This document shows, piece after piece, positions 1 to 11,218 of a stretch of DNA of 64,000 nucleotides. The number at the start of each line of letters is the position of its first letter. Position 1 is the first letter of the stretch. Under the pieces are notes generated by a model, which saw nothing but the letters and a program-made list of their open reading frames with translations, had not been told where the DNA came from and did not search any database. A program made the translations under genes and the position numbers. This DNA comes from Myxococcales bacterium (GTDB lineage: Bacteria > Myxococcota_A > Bradymonadia > Bradymonadales > GCA-2716585): positions 89,211 through 153,210 of the forward strand of contig PBBL01000011.1 in the NCBI GenBank assembly GCA_002716585.1, given 5' to 3'.

Positions 1-3
1 ACT

Positions 4-56
4 CGTGTTGAGCCCCTCGCGGCGTCTTCGCGACAGGACGCCCTGAGCTCAACACG
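4..56. terminator. nested hairpin at window edge, probable terminator of the preceding gene
   Basis: Positions 4-13 and 47-56 form a perfect 10-bp inverted repeat (CGTGTTGAGC/GCTCAACACG). Inside it, 21-26 (GGCGTC) pairs with 37-42 (GACGCC). There is no clear T-run, so this could be a rho-independent-like terminator of a gene to the left or a leader structure of the kinase that starts 20 bases downstream. Confidence 0.4.
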
Positions 57-75
57 GACTCACACGAGATCTCCC

Positions 76-1974
76 ATGCCGACCAGGGCTGCATCCTCCA
101 CTTGCCCCGCCTGCAACGCCCCCTTCAAGGCGGGCGCCAACTTCTGCGGCGTGTGCGGCTCCGCCCTCAGCCACATTGGCCCCACCGACGACCCCTACAT
201 CGGCGCGACCATCGGCGGCCGCTACGTCATCCAGTCCATCATCGGGCGAGGGGGGATGGGCGACGTCTACCTCGCCGTGCACGAGCAGCTCGGGCAGCGG
301 GTGGCCATCAAGTTCCTCCCGGAGCGGCTCAGCGACCAGCCCGAGATCGTCCGGCGGTTCTTCAATGAGGCGCGCAGCACCTGCCGGGTCAACCACCCCA
401 ACGCCGTCTCGCTCAACGACTTCGGTCAGAGCCCCAACGGCGCCCTCTACATCATCATGGAGTACATCGAGGGCGAGCCCTTGAGCGCCATCGTCCGCCG
501 CGACGGGCGCCTCCCGCTCCCGACCATCCTCGACGTCACCGTCCAGATCTGCGACGCCCTCTACGCCGCTCACGAGCAGAGCGTGATCCACCGCGACCTC
601 AAGCCCGACAACATCATGCTCACCCTCGGGCGCGGCGGGCGCTATCGGGTCAAGGTGCTCGACTTCGGGATCGCCAAGCTGCTCGATGAGGGGGAGAGCG
701 GCCTCACCCAGACCGGCACCGTCTTTGGCACCCCCGAGTTCATGAGCCCCGAGCAGGCCAGCGGCGAGCCCGTCGATGGCCGCTCGGACATCTACGGGGT
801 GGCCATGATCCTCTACTACCTGGTCTGCGGCGGCCGCCTCCCCTTCGAGGGCAAGGACCGGCTCGCCATCCTCAAGCGCCAGGTCCACGAGGCCCCGACC
901 CCCCCCAGCGTCCGCATGCCCAACCTCCCCATCACTGAGGACGTCGAGGCCGTCATCATGAAGGGGCTCGCCAAGGACCCCGACCAGCGCTTCCCCTCCA
1001 TGGACGCGTTCGCCGAGGCGCTTGAGGCGATCCAGGCCGGTCGCCCCCCCTTCGCGGCGCCGACCCCAGAGCCGCCAACCCAGATGAAGACCCTGCTGGG
1101 CATCGGCGGCACCGGAGAGCAGCGCGCCGTCCACCCACCCGCGGACACCGACTCCACCCGCGAGTGGGCCGCGGCCACCAGCTCGGCCACCCTCCAGGCC
1201 ATCCCACCGCAGCCGCAGGTCAACAGCGCTCTGCCGCCCTACCACACCCCGGCGTTCGAGAGCATGCCGCTCTTCATGCCCCAGCACGACACCCCCGCGA
1301 CCCCCGACGCGCTGAAGCTCAGCATCAACCCATCCCACGACCCGCCCCCGGCCCCCGACGAGAACCTCCGCGTCCCGCGAAACCGAGCCCCCGCGGTGGC
1401 CATCGCCGCGCTGATGCTCCTCGCCCTCGTCCTGGGCGCCGTGTACGCCCTTCAGCAACCTGACGAGGCCGCGCCGACCTCCGACGCGCCACCCATCACC
1501 GCCACCGACGAACCCGAAGCGCCCGAGCCGCCCCTCCCGGGCGACACCACGCAGGTCACCGCGGCCGCCGAGCCTCCTCCCGAAGAGGTCGAGCCCGAGG
1601 AGACCCCCAGCGCCGCGCCGACCAGGCGACGCACGCGGCGCGCTGCCAAAGCGAAGGTGAGCACGTCCCGCGCCCGGGCGAAGTCGCGCAAACCCGCCGC
1701 GGACGAGCCCATAACCCCCGACATCAAACCGGCGGCGAAGACCACGGCGAAGGAACCCGACGCGCCAAAGTCGCCCAGCGACGCCAAAGCCCCCAGCGAC
1801 GAGCCGAGCAACGCGGAGCCCCCGCGCAAGCTCGGCTCCGAGCCGCCGAAGACGCTCGGCTCGTCCTCCGACGCGCCCACGCCTCCGTCGTCACCGCCTG
1901 CGGCGGATCCCCCCAAAGAGGTCCCCCCTCCCGCGACCAACGCCGACGGCGGCGAGCCCCCTCGTAAGCTGTGA
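76..1974 (+). CDS. zinc-ribbon Ser/Thr protein kinase with one membrane segment
   Basis: 632 residues. An N-terminal zinc ribbon has Cys 10, 13, 24 and 27 (two CxxC knuckles). A Hanks-type kinase domain follows from about residue 49, with glycine loop GRGGMG near 57, the VAIK lysine, catalytic HRDLKPDN at 172-179 and DFG at 196, so it should be active. A proline-rich linker leads to one transmembrane helix at about 440-459. The C-terminal tail of about 170 residues is Pro/Ala/Glu/Lys-rich, low in complexity and presumably extracytoplasmic; it contains no PASTA or other known sensor domain that I can see. The ribosome-binding site is weak (GAGAT). Its target is unknown. The next gene, convergent, also begins with a zinc ribbon. 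Confidence 0.93.
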   Translation: MPTRAASSTCPACNAPFKAGANFCGVCGSALSHIGPTDDPYIGATIGGRYVIQSIIGRGGMGDVYLAVHEQLGQRVAIKFLPERLSDQPEIVRRFFNEARSTCRVNHPNAVSLNDFGQSPNGALYIIMEYIEGEPLSAIVRRDGRLPLPTILDVTVQICDALYAAHEQSVIHRDLKPDNIMLTLGRGGRYRVKVLDFGIAKLLDEGESGLTQTGTVFGTPEFMSPEQASGEPVDGRSDIYGVAMILYYLVCGGRLPFEGKDRLAILKRQVHEAPTPPSVRMPNLPITEDVEAVIMKGLAKDPDQRFPSMDAFAEALEAIQAGRPPFAAPTPEPPTQMKTLLGIGGTGEQRAVHPPADTDSTREWAAATSSATLQAIPPQPQVNSALPPYHTPAFESMPLFMPQHDTPATPDALKLSINPSHDPPPAPDENLRVPRNRAPAVAIAALMLLALVLGAVYALQQPDEAAPTSDAPPITATDEPEAPEPPLPGDTTQVTAAAEPPPEEVEPEETPSAAPTRRRTRRAAKAKVSTSRARAKSRKPAADEPITPDIKPAAKTTAKEPDAPKSPSDAKAPSDEPSNAEPPRKLGSEPPKTLGSSSDAPTPPSSPPAADPPKEVPPPATNADGGEPPRKL

Positions 1975-1988
1975 TGTGAACAAGGCAA

Positions 1989-2006
1989 CCGCGCCGGACG
2001 GCGCGG
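1989..2006. terminator. convergent hairpin
   Basis: CCGCGCC-GGAC-GGCGCGG forms a perfect 7-bp stem with a 4-base loop. It sits in the 50-base gap between two convergent genes and could end transcription from both sides, although neither side has a T-run. Confidence 0.45.
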
Positions 2007-2024
2007 CCTGGCAGGGCCGAGGCA

Positions 2025-3764
2025 CTACGGGGCGTCGGTCACCCCAAGAACGCCCCCGAAGCGCTCCTGGAGCATGTTGTCGTAGGTGTCCGCCAGCTCG
2101 CCGAGCGTCACCAGCGCGTAGATGAACTCCTCGATGCTCAAGTCGTCGATGATGATCGTCTCGACCATCTCCACGTCCCCCTCCGTGGTCAACGCGAAGG
2201 CGCCGAAGTGTATCGAGCTGTTGCAGGCGTTCAGCGCCCCGGCCAGCCCCGCGGTCTCCTCGACGTCGCGCAGCACAGTCGCCCGGAGCGTCAGGTAGGT
2301 CGCTCGCTCATCCTCCCAGACCCTCCCGGTGATGCGCGACGAGCCGTAGGTGAACGCCAGGAGCCCGGACTCGCGCTCCTCGATCGGCAGCCGCACCTCC
2401 TCCAGCAGGTGTCGCAGCTCGATCATCCCCTCCTCGCGCCCGAGCCGCTCAAACCCGGGCAGCCCCGCGGTGACGAGCCGACGCAGGAGCGGCTCCAGCG
2501 CCGTCGCCTCATCATCGGCGATGCGCTGATCAGCGCGCAGGCCGCCCAGCCCCTCCTGAAAGAAGTTGTCGGCCCGATCGGCCTCCTCCGCCATGAACGC
2601 CAGCGTGATCGCGAACTCGCTCAGGTCGAGATCGGTCGCCAGGAGCGTCTTCTCCAGCACGACGTGGCCGACCTCCTCACCCTCCATCACCTCAAGCACG
2701 CAGCGCCCGAAGACGATCTGGTCGTTCAGCGTCGTCAGCAGCCTGGAGATGGTCTCCGCCTCGTTCGGGTCGTCCTCCGCAGGAGACAGGTTCGACAGCA
2801 CGACGGCGTGGTAGCGCACCAGCAGCCGCTCCTGACGCCGCTCCACCGACACCCGGATCCGCGCCGAGTCCAGCGAGAACACGAACGAGCCCTCGTCGTC
2901 GCGGGTCGGCTCCAGCTCCAGGTCATCGAGGAAGCTCTCGACCCGCTCGACGATCTCCTCTTCGAGGTGCTCGTGCTCAAACAGCGGCTCCAACACCACC
3001 TGCCGCGCCTTCTCCAGCGCGATCGGCTCCGCAGGCGAGAACTCGTCCGACGCGGGTTCGACCACCGCCGCGCCCTCTCCGCCCGCCTCCGCCTCCGCGG
3101 GGGAGCCGAGGCGCGCCGTGCTCGCCCACCGCCGCGCCAGCTCCACCGCATGCTCGGCGCAGCGGTCGTAGATCGCGCTCCAGTCGCCCTCCTCAAGCTC
3201 CTCGCGGGCGATGACGTGCTGAAAGTACAGCCCCACGTCGGTCCCGAACGGCAACAGCTCCGTCACCCCGATCGGGACGCCGTAGGTGCTGGAGCTGGGG
3301 ACGACCGCGCCGACCTCAAGCCGACCATTGAGCTGCGCCAACAGCTCCAACAGCGCCATCGAGTAGACCGAGCTGCCCACATGGGCGATCAGCTTCATCC
3401 CCTGGGTCACCTCGCCCTGAGCGTGCGCGAGGTAGGGGCGCACCTCGATGTCCACAACGCCCGAGGCGTTGGTGATGGGCACCGGGCTCCCGAACCGCGC
3501 CATCAGGCACGCCTCGACGAGGTCGCGCAGCTCGATCACCTCCGGCGAGTTGTCCTCGGGGAAGCCGACCTCGTCCACCTGGATAAACCCGGCCATGATG
3601 TCGGGCGGGTGCTGGACCTCCGCGGCGTCGGAGTGGTACGACCACGTTAAGTCACCGCCGCAGCTGGGGCAGATGGGATGCTCCACAGGAACACCGCCGT
3701 GGTAACGAAAATGGAGGCGATGACGCCAACCACACACACGACACGCTTCGACTGCTTCCGACAC
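2025..3764 (-). CDS. zinc-ribbon protein with tandem YbjN/TY-chaperone-like domains
   Basis: 579 residues, GTG start chosen because GAGGAGG lies 7 bases upstream. Cys 8 and 11 and two further Cys near 32-35 make an N-terminal zinc ribbon. The rest resembles repeated YbjN-like (type III secretion chaperone-like fold) domains. Two C-terminal copies align with each other: both contain 'LN..I.FG', then an acidic stretch, then 'L...EF...L......AD....F...FGG' or a close variant. An earlier segment (about residues 65-210) may be a third, more diverged copy. There is no signal peptide or membrane helix, so it is probably cytoplasmic. YbjN-type domains are usually protein-binding; no enzymatic motif is seen. 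The fold assignment is by pattern recognition. Confidence 0.8.
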   Translation of the reverse strand: MSEAVEACRVCGWRHRLHFRYHGGVPVEHPICPSCGGDLTWSYHSDAAEVQHPPDIMAGFIQVDEVGFPEDNSPEVIELRDLVEACLMARFGSPVPITNASGVVDIEVRPYLAHAQGEVTQGMKLIAHVGSSVYSMALLELLAQLNGRLEVGAVVPSSSTYGVPIGVTELLPFGTDVGLYFQHVIAREELEEGDWSAIYDRCAEHAVELARRWASTARLGSPAEAEAGGEGAAVVEPASDEFSPAEPIALEKARQVVLEPLFEHEHLEEEIVERVESFLDDLELEPTRDDEGSFVFSLDSARIRVSVERRQERLLVRYHAVVLSNLSPAEDDPNEAETISRLLTTLNDQIVFGRCVLEVMEGEEVGHVVLEKTLLATDLDLSEFAITLAFMAEEADRADNFFQEGLGGLRADQRIADDEATALEPLLRRLVTAGLPGFERLGREEGMIELRHLLEEVRLPIEERESGLLAFTYGSSRITGRVWEDERATYLTLRATVLRDVEETAGLAGALNACNSSIHFGAFALTTEGDVEMVETIIIDDLSIEEFIYALVTLGELADTYDNMLQERFGGVLGVTDAP

Positions 3765-3866
3765 CTGGTGTCCTCCTCAAGCGCGCCAGCTGGCGCTCTG
3801 CGCACCTGCCGGGGCCAACCTGGACATTCAATTTCAAGCCGGGATCATACCACGTCCCCGCGAGCC

Positions 3867-5594
3867 ATGCGCCCATCCATACCACACCACCCCGCTCCAA
3901 ACGAAGCCCTTCATCGCCGCGCGTGGCGCTTCGGTTGGCTGCTCGCCGCCGCGCTCGCGCTGTTGAGCGCCTGCGCCCAACAGGACCCGCTCCCCAACGC
4001 CATGGTCGAGGCGCCCGCGCCGCGCACCGCCTTCTACGAGCTGACGATCGAGCCCCGGCTCGCCACCGTCACGGCCACCTTCCGGCGCCCCCCCGTCGAC
4101 CCGCTCCCGCTGATCCTGCCGTCGTCCGCGAGCGCCGACCACGTCTACCGGGTTCAGGCCCGGACCCGGAGCGGCGAACCGCTCACCGTCACCCTCGACA
4201 AAGACCGCTGGGTCGTCACCGGGCACGCCGAGCGTGACCTCGTCGTCGAGTACCTCATCATCAACCAGCGCCCCGCCCTCGACCCACCCCCGTCCACCGA
4301 CGCCGCCCCCCACCCCCTGACCACCCGGGACGCCTTCTATGGCCAGGGCGCCAACCTCTTCCTCAGCCCGCTCCTCCCCACGGAGGCCCCACGCCTGGAG
4401 GGCTACAAGGTCAGCGTCGCCGCCGGAGGCTGGCCCGTGTGGACCAGCTGGGGCCGCCCCGCCACCGAGCTGAAGCGCCTCCATGAGCTGGAGGGGAGCG
4501 TGATCATCGCCGGCGCCTGGGAGGTGGACGAGCGCTCCGAGGCCGACGCGCTCTTTCAGATCGCCTCCCCCCGCGGCGCCGAGATGTCCCCGACCGACCT
4601 CGCCAGGCTCCTCAAGCAGATGGCGCGCTCCCACAAGGCCGTCTTCGGGAGCTACCCGTGGAACGCCCTCCTCGTCGTGCTCGCCCCCACCACGGGTCAG
4701 CCCGGCGCGATCACCGCGCGCGAGTCCATGACCCTCTTCGTCCCGCGCCACTTCAAGCTCGACGGCCCCGACTTCGCCGACCAGCTCGCCCGCGCCCACT
4801 TCGCCCTCTGGACCCGGGATCTGGTGCCCGCGCCCTCCAGCATCGACGAGCCCCCCCCGACCTGGTGGTTCACCCAGGGCGCCGAAACGTGGTTCGCTCT
4901 GCGCACCCTCCTGGAGCTGAAGCGGATCAACAAGACCGAGTTCATCGGGCAGGTCAACGGCTGGTTCACCGCCTACTACGACCTGCTGCTCGCCGACGGC
5001 GCGCGCACCCCGGACGAGATCCTCCGGCTGCGCGCGCTCAAGGGGCGCCTGCTGGCGATGTCGCTCGACATCGAGCTGCGCGCCGAGAGCCTCGGCACGC
5101 GCAGCCTCGACGACCTGATGCGCAAGATGTACCTGGACTTCGCGCAGACCTCACGCCCCTACACCAACGCGGACATCCGCGCGCAGCTCGACCTCATCTC
5201 AAAAAGCGAGTGGGGGGACTGGTTTGAGCGGCTCGTCGTGCCCGACGACGCCCTCCTCGCCGCCGACAGCCTCGATCGCGTCGGCGCCCAGCTCACCTCG
5301 GAGGTCCGGCGCCTGTACGAGCTGGGCTTCGAGACGCTGGAGGGGGGCTTCGAGAACGCCACCATCACCCGGGTCACGGAGGGGTCGCGCGCCGCCGCCG
5401 CGGGCCTCAAGCCAGGGGACATCGTCCAGGCGATCGCCCACAAGCCGGGCGACCCGGGCACCGACGTTCACCTGATCGTGCGCCGCGGCGGCGCGGAGGC
5501 GCCGATCAACCTCACCTGGGCGCCCGTCCGCGAGGTTCACGTCCCCCGCGTCGAAGCCCCCGGCCCGCTCATGTGGGAGTGGTTCGGCCCGTGA
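3867..5594 (+). CDS. M61-like lipoprotein with PDZ domain, catalytic residues lost
   Basis: 575 residues from this ATG. The frame is open further upstream, but those codons overlap the divergent gene and this start places a signal peptide at the N-terminus. A lipobox (LLSAC) follows a hydrophobic stretch, predicting a lipoprotein. The middle resembles M61 glycyl-aminopeptidases: 'ALW...LVP....WWFTQG' matches the family pattern 'HEFFHLWN...P....WFSEG'. The zinc-binding HExxH positions read R-A-H-F-A (309-313) and the third ligand Glu reads Gln337, so peptidase activity is unlikely. A PDZ domain (GLKPGDIV, about residues 495-560) ends the protein. Inferred role: peptide or envelope-protein binding. 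It ends 13 bases before convergent speE. Confidence 0.8.
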   Translation: MRPSIPHHPAPNEALHRRAWRFGWLLAAALALLSACAQQDPLPNAMVEAPAPRTAFYELTIEPRLATVTATFRRPPVDPLPLILPSSASADHVYRVQARTRSGEPLTVTLDKDRWVVTGHAERDLVVEYLIINQRPALDPPPSTDAAPHPLTTRDAFYGQGANLFLSPLLPTEAPRLEGYKVSVAAGGWPVWTSWGRPATELKRLHELEGSVIIAGAWEVDERSEADALFQIASPRGAEMSPTDLARLLKQMARSHKAVFGSYPWNALLVVLAPTTGQPGAITARESMTLFVPRHFKLDGPDFADQLARAHFALWTRDLVPAPSSIDEPPPTWWFTQGAETWFALRTLLELKRINKTEFIGQVNGWFTAYYDLLLADGARTPDEILRLRALKGRLLAMSLDIELRAESLGTRSLDDLMRKMYLDFAQTSRPYTNADIRAQLDLISKSEWGDWFERLVVPDDALLAADSLDRVGAQLTSEVRRLYELGFETLEGGFENATITRVTEGSRAAAAGLKPGDIVQAIAHKPGDPGTDVHLIVRRGGAEAPINLTWAPVREVHVPRVEAPGPLMWEWFGP

Positions 5595-5607
5595 GCCGCG
5601 ACCGGGG

Positions 5608-6468
<861 letters not shown>

Positions 6469-6526
6469 GATCGTCCTCCTTCGCGTCCATCATCCCAGGG
6501 CCAGCTCACCGGCCCACACACAACAA

Positions 6527-6558
6527 AGGCCGCCGTTGGTGTCGTCCAACGGCGGCCT
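6527..6558 (-). terminator. hairpin between pdaD and speE (terminator or attenuator)
   Basis: A perfect 13-bp stem (AGGCCGCCGTTGG with its complement) closes a 6-base loop. On the minus strand the stem runs into CCTTTGTTG, a short U-rich tract. It lies between two genes of one pathway, so it may lower speE expression relative to pdaD and speD instead of fully ending the transcript. Confidence 0.55.
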
Positions 6559-6596
6559 CTGCGTTCAGCTCAGGCACCGCGCCAGGGCTCTCACCC

Positions 6597-7088
6597 TCAC
6601 GTCAGCGGCCCCCGCTCACTCTCGTCCCACAGCACAACGCCCGCGAACGCGGCGCCGTGCGCCTCGACGACATGCTCGATGCCGATCGAGACCAGATCCT
6701 TGATCTCCCGGTTGCGATAGGCCATCCCCTGGACCGCCATCTCGCGCACCTTCGCCTCGACCTCGACGAGCGTGCCCACGCCGTGGTGCTCCATGATCAG
6801 CCCCGGCAGGTTCGGGTCCGCGGGGATCCCGATCGCCACCGCGGCGCTGATCACCTCCCCAGGGGTGCTGGAGACCATGTCCGCGTAGGCCACGGGCACC
6901 AGCGCGCCGTATGGGAGGCGGATGGAGCCCACCCGCTCGCACCAGGGCGGGAGGATGGAGCTCATTCGAACCAGGTTGGTGTCGCCAACACCCGCCTCCA
7001 ACAGCGCCTGATCGAACGCGTTGAGTGCCGAGTAACCCTCGGCGCGACCGGCCACGAGGCAGTACCGGGTGGGTTGTTTGAACATCAT
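6597..7088 (-). CDS. pdaD: pyruvoyl-dependent arginine decarboxylase
   Basis: 163 residues, the normal size for the archaeal/bacterial PvlArgDC family. It converts arginine to agmatine and CO2, the first step of spermidine synthesis by the arginine route. The self-cleavage site is visible as RMSSILPP, with Ser43-Ser44; the second Ser becomes the pyruvoyl cofactor. Conserved blocks GVGDTNLVRMSS, PYGALVPVAYA and a C-terminal VV.W..E are present. The ATG overlaps the stop of speD (ATGA, positions 7085-7088), indicating translational coupling. Pyruvoyl and PLP arginine decarboxylases are unrelated; only the pyruvoyl type is seen here. Confidence 0.93.
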   Translation of the reverse strand: MMFKQPTRYCLVAGRAEGYSALNAFDQALLEAGVGDTNLVRMSSILPPWCERVGSIRLPYGALVPVAYADMVSSTPGEVISAAVAIGIPADPNLPGLIMEHHGVGTLVEVEAKVREMAVQGMAYRNREIKDLVSIGIEHVVEAHGAAFAGVVLWDESERGPLT

Positions 7089-7528
7089 GACGACGACTCG
7101 CCTCCGACAGCAGTGTTGTCTTCAGACATGTTGTGCGTGGACTCCTCGCTGTAGTGCGTCAGCACCTTGAGCGAAGGGCTGGGGGGGTAGGTCCCCCGAT
7201 GGACCACCATGACCTCGGAGCGCTCCGCTTCGAGGCCCTCTTTCAACGTCTCGTACGCGCGCTCAGGCATGCACTCGCCGCATGTGTAGAAGTCCACCGC
7301 GGCGTATCCCGTCTCAGGCCATGTGTGGATCGAGAGGTGAGACTCCTCGACGACCACGACCCCGCTTACGCCCTGTGGGGTGAAGGGATGGAACACCGAC
7401 GCCACGATCGTCGCCCTGGCTTGTTGAGCCGCCAGGCGCATCAAGGCTTCGATCCGAACCAGATCATTGAGCACCTCGGCGTTGCATCCGTGGTACTCCA
7501 CTAACAGGTGTCGCCCCAGGCTTTCCAA
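7085..7528 (-). CDS. speD: S-adenosylmethionine decarboxylase proenzyme
   Basis: 147 residues from a TTG start. A GTG at 7558 in the same frame is possible, but GGAGGG lies 7 bases before the TTG and the family normally begins M-x-x-LGRHLLVE, as here. The enzyme makes decarboxylated SAM, the aminopropyl donor for SpeE. The autocleavage site is Glu62-Ser63 in VVEESHLSIHTWPE; the Ser forms the pyruvoyl group. The catalytic Cys lies in YTCG. The C-terminus extends about 25 residues beyond the usual end with a Ser/Glu-rich tail. It is the first gene of the cluster and overlaps pdaD by 4 bases. Confidence 0.92.
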   Translation of the reverse strand: MESLGRHLLVEYHGCNAEVLNDLVRIEALMRLAAQQARATIVASVFHPFTPQGVSGVVVVEESHLSIHTWPETGYAAVDFYTCGECMPERAYETLKEGLEAERSEVMVVHRGTYPPSPSLKVLTHYSEESTHNMSEDNTAVGGESSS

Positions 7529-8042
7529 TTCATGACCCTCCGACGTAAGCAGTGGCACGTCACGCGTCGCGCCTCGTGTAGTCGCCCGCGCCGCTGTGCC
7601 GTTGGATATCCCCGCTCCACCCCCACCAGCACGGTGAGGAACTCACTTCTTGGAAGTGAGCGAAGCAGGGACATTAGTGATCGATTCAAGGACCGTCAAC
7701 CGAAAAAATCGGCACGACGACGATTTTACATCCGACCCGTCCTCAAGGGGGTCGAGCAACGTCTCAAGCGCGTCTCGCGCTCACTCCGCTGGGCAGGCGT
7801 CTCGCCTGCGTCCACAGCCGCGCCACGGTCCACCACTCCACGCCTCATCCGACGGCGGATGAGACAGGTCATGGTGGGGGCGCTCCCGGCTCAAGCGTCA
7901 GGTCGCTTTTTCGTGCCACTTCAGGTAGGTTCGGCGCTGGCCGCCCCTGCCCTCAGCACAGCGCTCAGGATAGACATTCTGGCCCAGGGATCAATGGTCA
8001 CCGGGGCGTTTTTTGGACCAGACCGCATCGAACAGGTCCGCG
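7529..8042. other. long divergent intergenic region with a hairpin in the speD leader
   Basis: About 510 bases between speD (minus) and the cyclase (plus) with no convincing gene. Positions 7642-7660 form a perfect 8-bp hairpin (CTCACTTC-TTG-GAAGTGAG), about 115 bases upstream of speD. AT-rich patches near 7680-7740 are the likely promoter area. A 62-codon minus-strand frame (7501-7689) overlaps the speD start out of frame and could be a leader peptide, but its composition does not separate it from chance. Confidence 0.5.
7536..7541 (-). promoter_or_regulatory. ribosome-binding site deciding the TTG start of speD
   Basis: GGAGGG on the minus strand, 7 bases before the TTG at 7528. The alternative GTG at 7558 has only a weak GAGGCG further upstream. 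Confidence 0.6.
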
Positions 8043-9826
8043 ATGGACAACACCCCCTCCAACACCCCTCGGGTCCGCTTCCCGATCTGGCTCAAGCTCA
8101 CCCTGGCGCTCGCGCTCTTCGCGGTCTTCCCTGGCGTCATCGCCGCCTACACCCTCATCTCCCAGAACCGCGCCGACCTGATCGCCAACCAGTACATGGT
8201 CCAGGACGCCACCACGAGCGCCCTCGAGTACGGCTTCTCGGACGTCCTCGTCAACGCGCAGGACGACCTCCACATCGCCGCCCACGCCTTCGCCGACGAC
8301 GCCCTCGACGGCGAGACGCGCCTGCGCCTCGTCCTCGCGATCGTCGGCGCCAGCGCCAGCCTCGACCACGCCGACGTCTACGACCACAAGGGCGCGCTGA
8401 TCGACCGCATCCGTGAAAAACGGACCGCCACCCGCGCCTGGAGCAGCGACCCCGACCCCGAGCTGCCGCCTGAGCTGCTCAAGGACGCCCGCGACAAGGA
8501 GATCGCCTTCGGACCGCTCTCCTCCAGCGACGGCAACAGCCGCATCCTGCTCGTCGCCCCGATCCGCGCCCAGGGGCGCCTCACCGGCTACATCGCCGCC
8601 CGCGCGGCGTTCGACCAGGAGGCGCTCCAGCAGCAGATCAGCGACCACATCCAAGCCCGCTTCGCGGGCCTGCCCGACTCCATCATCATCATCGACCGCG
8701 AGATGCGGATCGTCGCCCACCAGGACCCCGAGCGGGCCGCCTCGCGCGCCTCCGTCGCCGCCTCGCCGCTGCTCGTCGGGTACGGCGCCAACTTCGAGGG
8801 GCGCGCCGTCTACGCCGACGCCTTCACCCACCCCGACGAGGGGCGGGAGTACATCGGCACCGTGCGCCCGATGTCTCAGCTCCCCTTCGCGATCGTGGTC
8901 CAGCAACCCACCGAGGAGGTCCTGCGCTCGCTCCACACGGTCAGCTCCACGGTCTGGACGGTCCTCGGCTTCGCGCTGCTCCTCTCGATCGTCGCCGCCA
9001 TCCTCATCGCCCGCCAGCTCGCCGTCCCGATCCGCCTCCTCACCGCGCAGGCCACGGCGCTCGCGCAGCGCCGCTTCGAGCAACGCACCCACCTCAAGAC
9101 CTGGGACGAGCTGTCCATCCTCGGTCACGCCATGAGCCAGGCCGCGACCGACCTCAAGGAGAGCGAGGAGAAGCTCCTCCAGGAGCAGGCGATCCGCGGC
9201 GACCTCGGCCGCTACCTCCCCCACGCGCTGGTCGATCGCATCGTCACCCGCGAGCAGGACATGCACCTCGGCGGCGAGCGACGCCAGATCACCACCCTGT
9301 TCGCCGACGTCGTCGCCTTCACCCCGCTGAGCGAGCGCCTCGCCCCCGAGGACGTCGTCGCCATCCTCAACCAGCTGTTCACCATCCTCACCGAGATCGT
9401 CTTTCGCCACGGCGGCACCGTCGACAAGTTCATGGGCGACTGCCTGATGGCGTTCTGGGGCGCGCCCACCTCCCAGGAGGACGACGCACAGCGCGCCCTG
9501 GAGGCCGCCGAGGACATGCTCCAGTGGCTCGAGATCGGCAACGCGGGCTGGTCGGAGCAGTACGGCATCACCATCCAGATCGCCATCGGCGTCAACACCG
9601 GCGAGGCGCTCGTCGGCAACATCGGCTCGGAGACGCGCATGGCCTACACGGCGATCGGCGACGCCGTCAACGTCGCCGCCCGGCTCGAAGCGCTCGCCCG
9701 CCCCCAGCAGATCCTCATCACCGAGGCCACCCGCCGCGCCGCAGGCGAGATGTTCGAGTACGTCCCCCAGGGCACCCGCGACCTGTCGGGGCGCTCCGAG
9801 GCCGTCACCGTCTTTGAGGTCCAGCC

Positions 9827-9830
<4 letters not shown>
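8043..9830 (+). CDS. membrane-bound class III adenylate cyclase with Cache-like sensor and HAMP
   Basis: 595 residues from ATG 8043; a TTG ten codons upstream is possible. A transmembrane helix (about 11-35) is followed by a periplasmic region of about 270 residues resembling a double Cache sensor, a second helix (about 305-330), a HAMP segment (PIRLLTAQATAL) and a class III cyclase domain. Both metal-binding Asp are present (LFADVVAFT and FMGDCLMAFWG). The adenine-specifying Lys (VDKFMGD) and Asp (AIGDAVNVAARLE), and the transition-state Asn/Arg in NVAAR, are also there, so ATP to cAMP is the likely reaction. The stop overlaps the next kinase by 4 bases (ATGA). Confidence 0.92.

Positions 9831-11217
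<1,387 letters not shown>

Positions 11218-11218
<1 letters not shown>

Noticed and set aside
49..1458. Long minus-strand frame opposite the first kinase
   Set aside because: Gly/Val/Ala-rich antisense shadow of a confirmed kinase frame.
7508..8416. 302-codon plus-strand frame spanning the speD-cyclase gap
   Set aside because: The second half is an Arg/His/Pro-rich shadow of the cyclase and the first half runs antisense to the speD start; no domain is visible.
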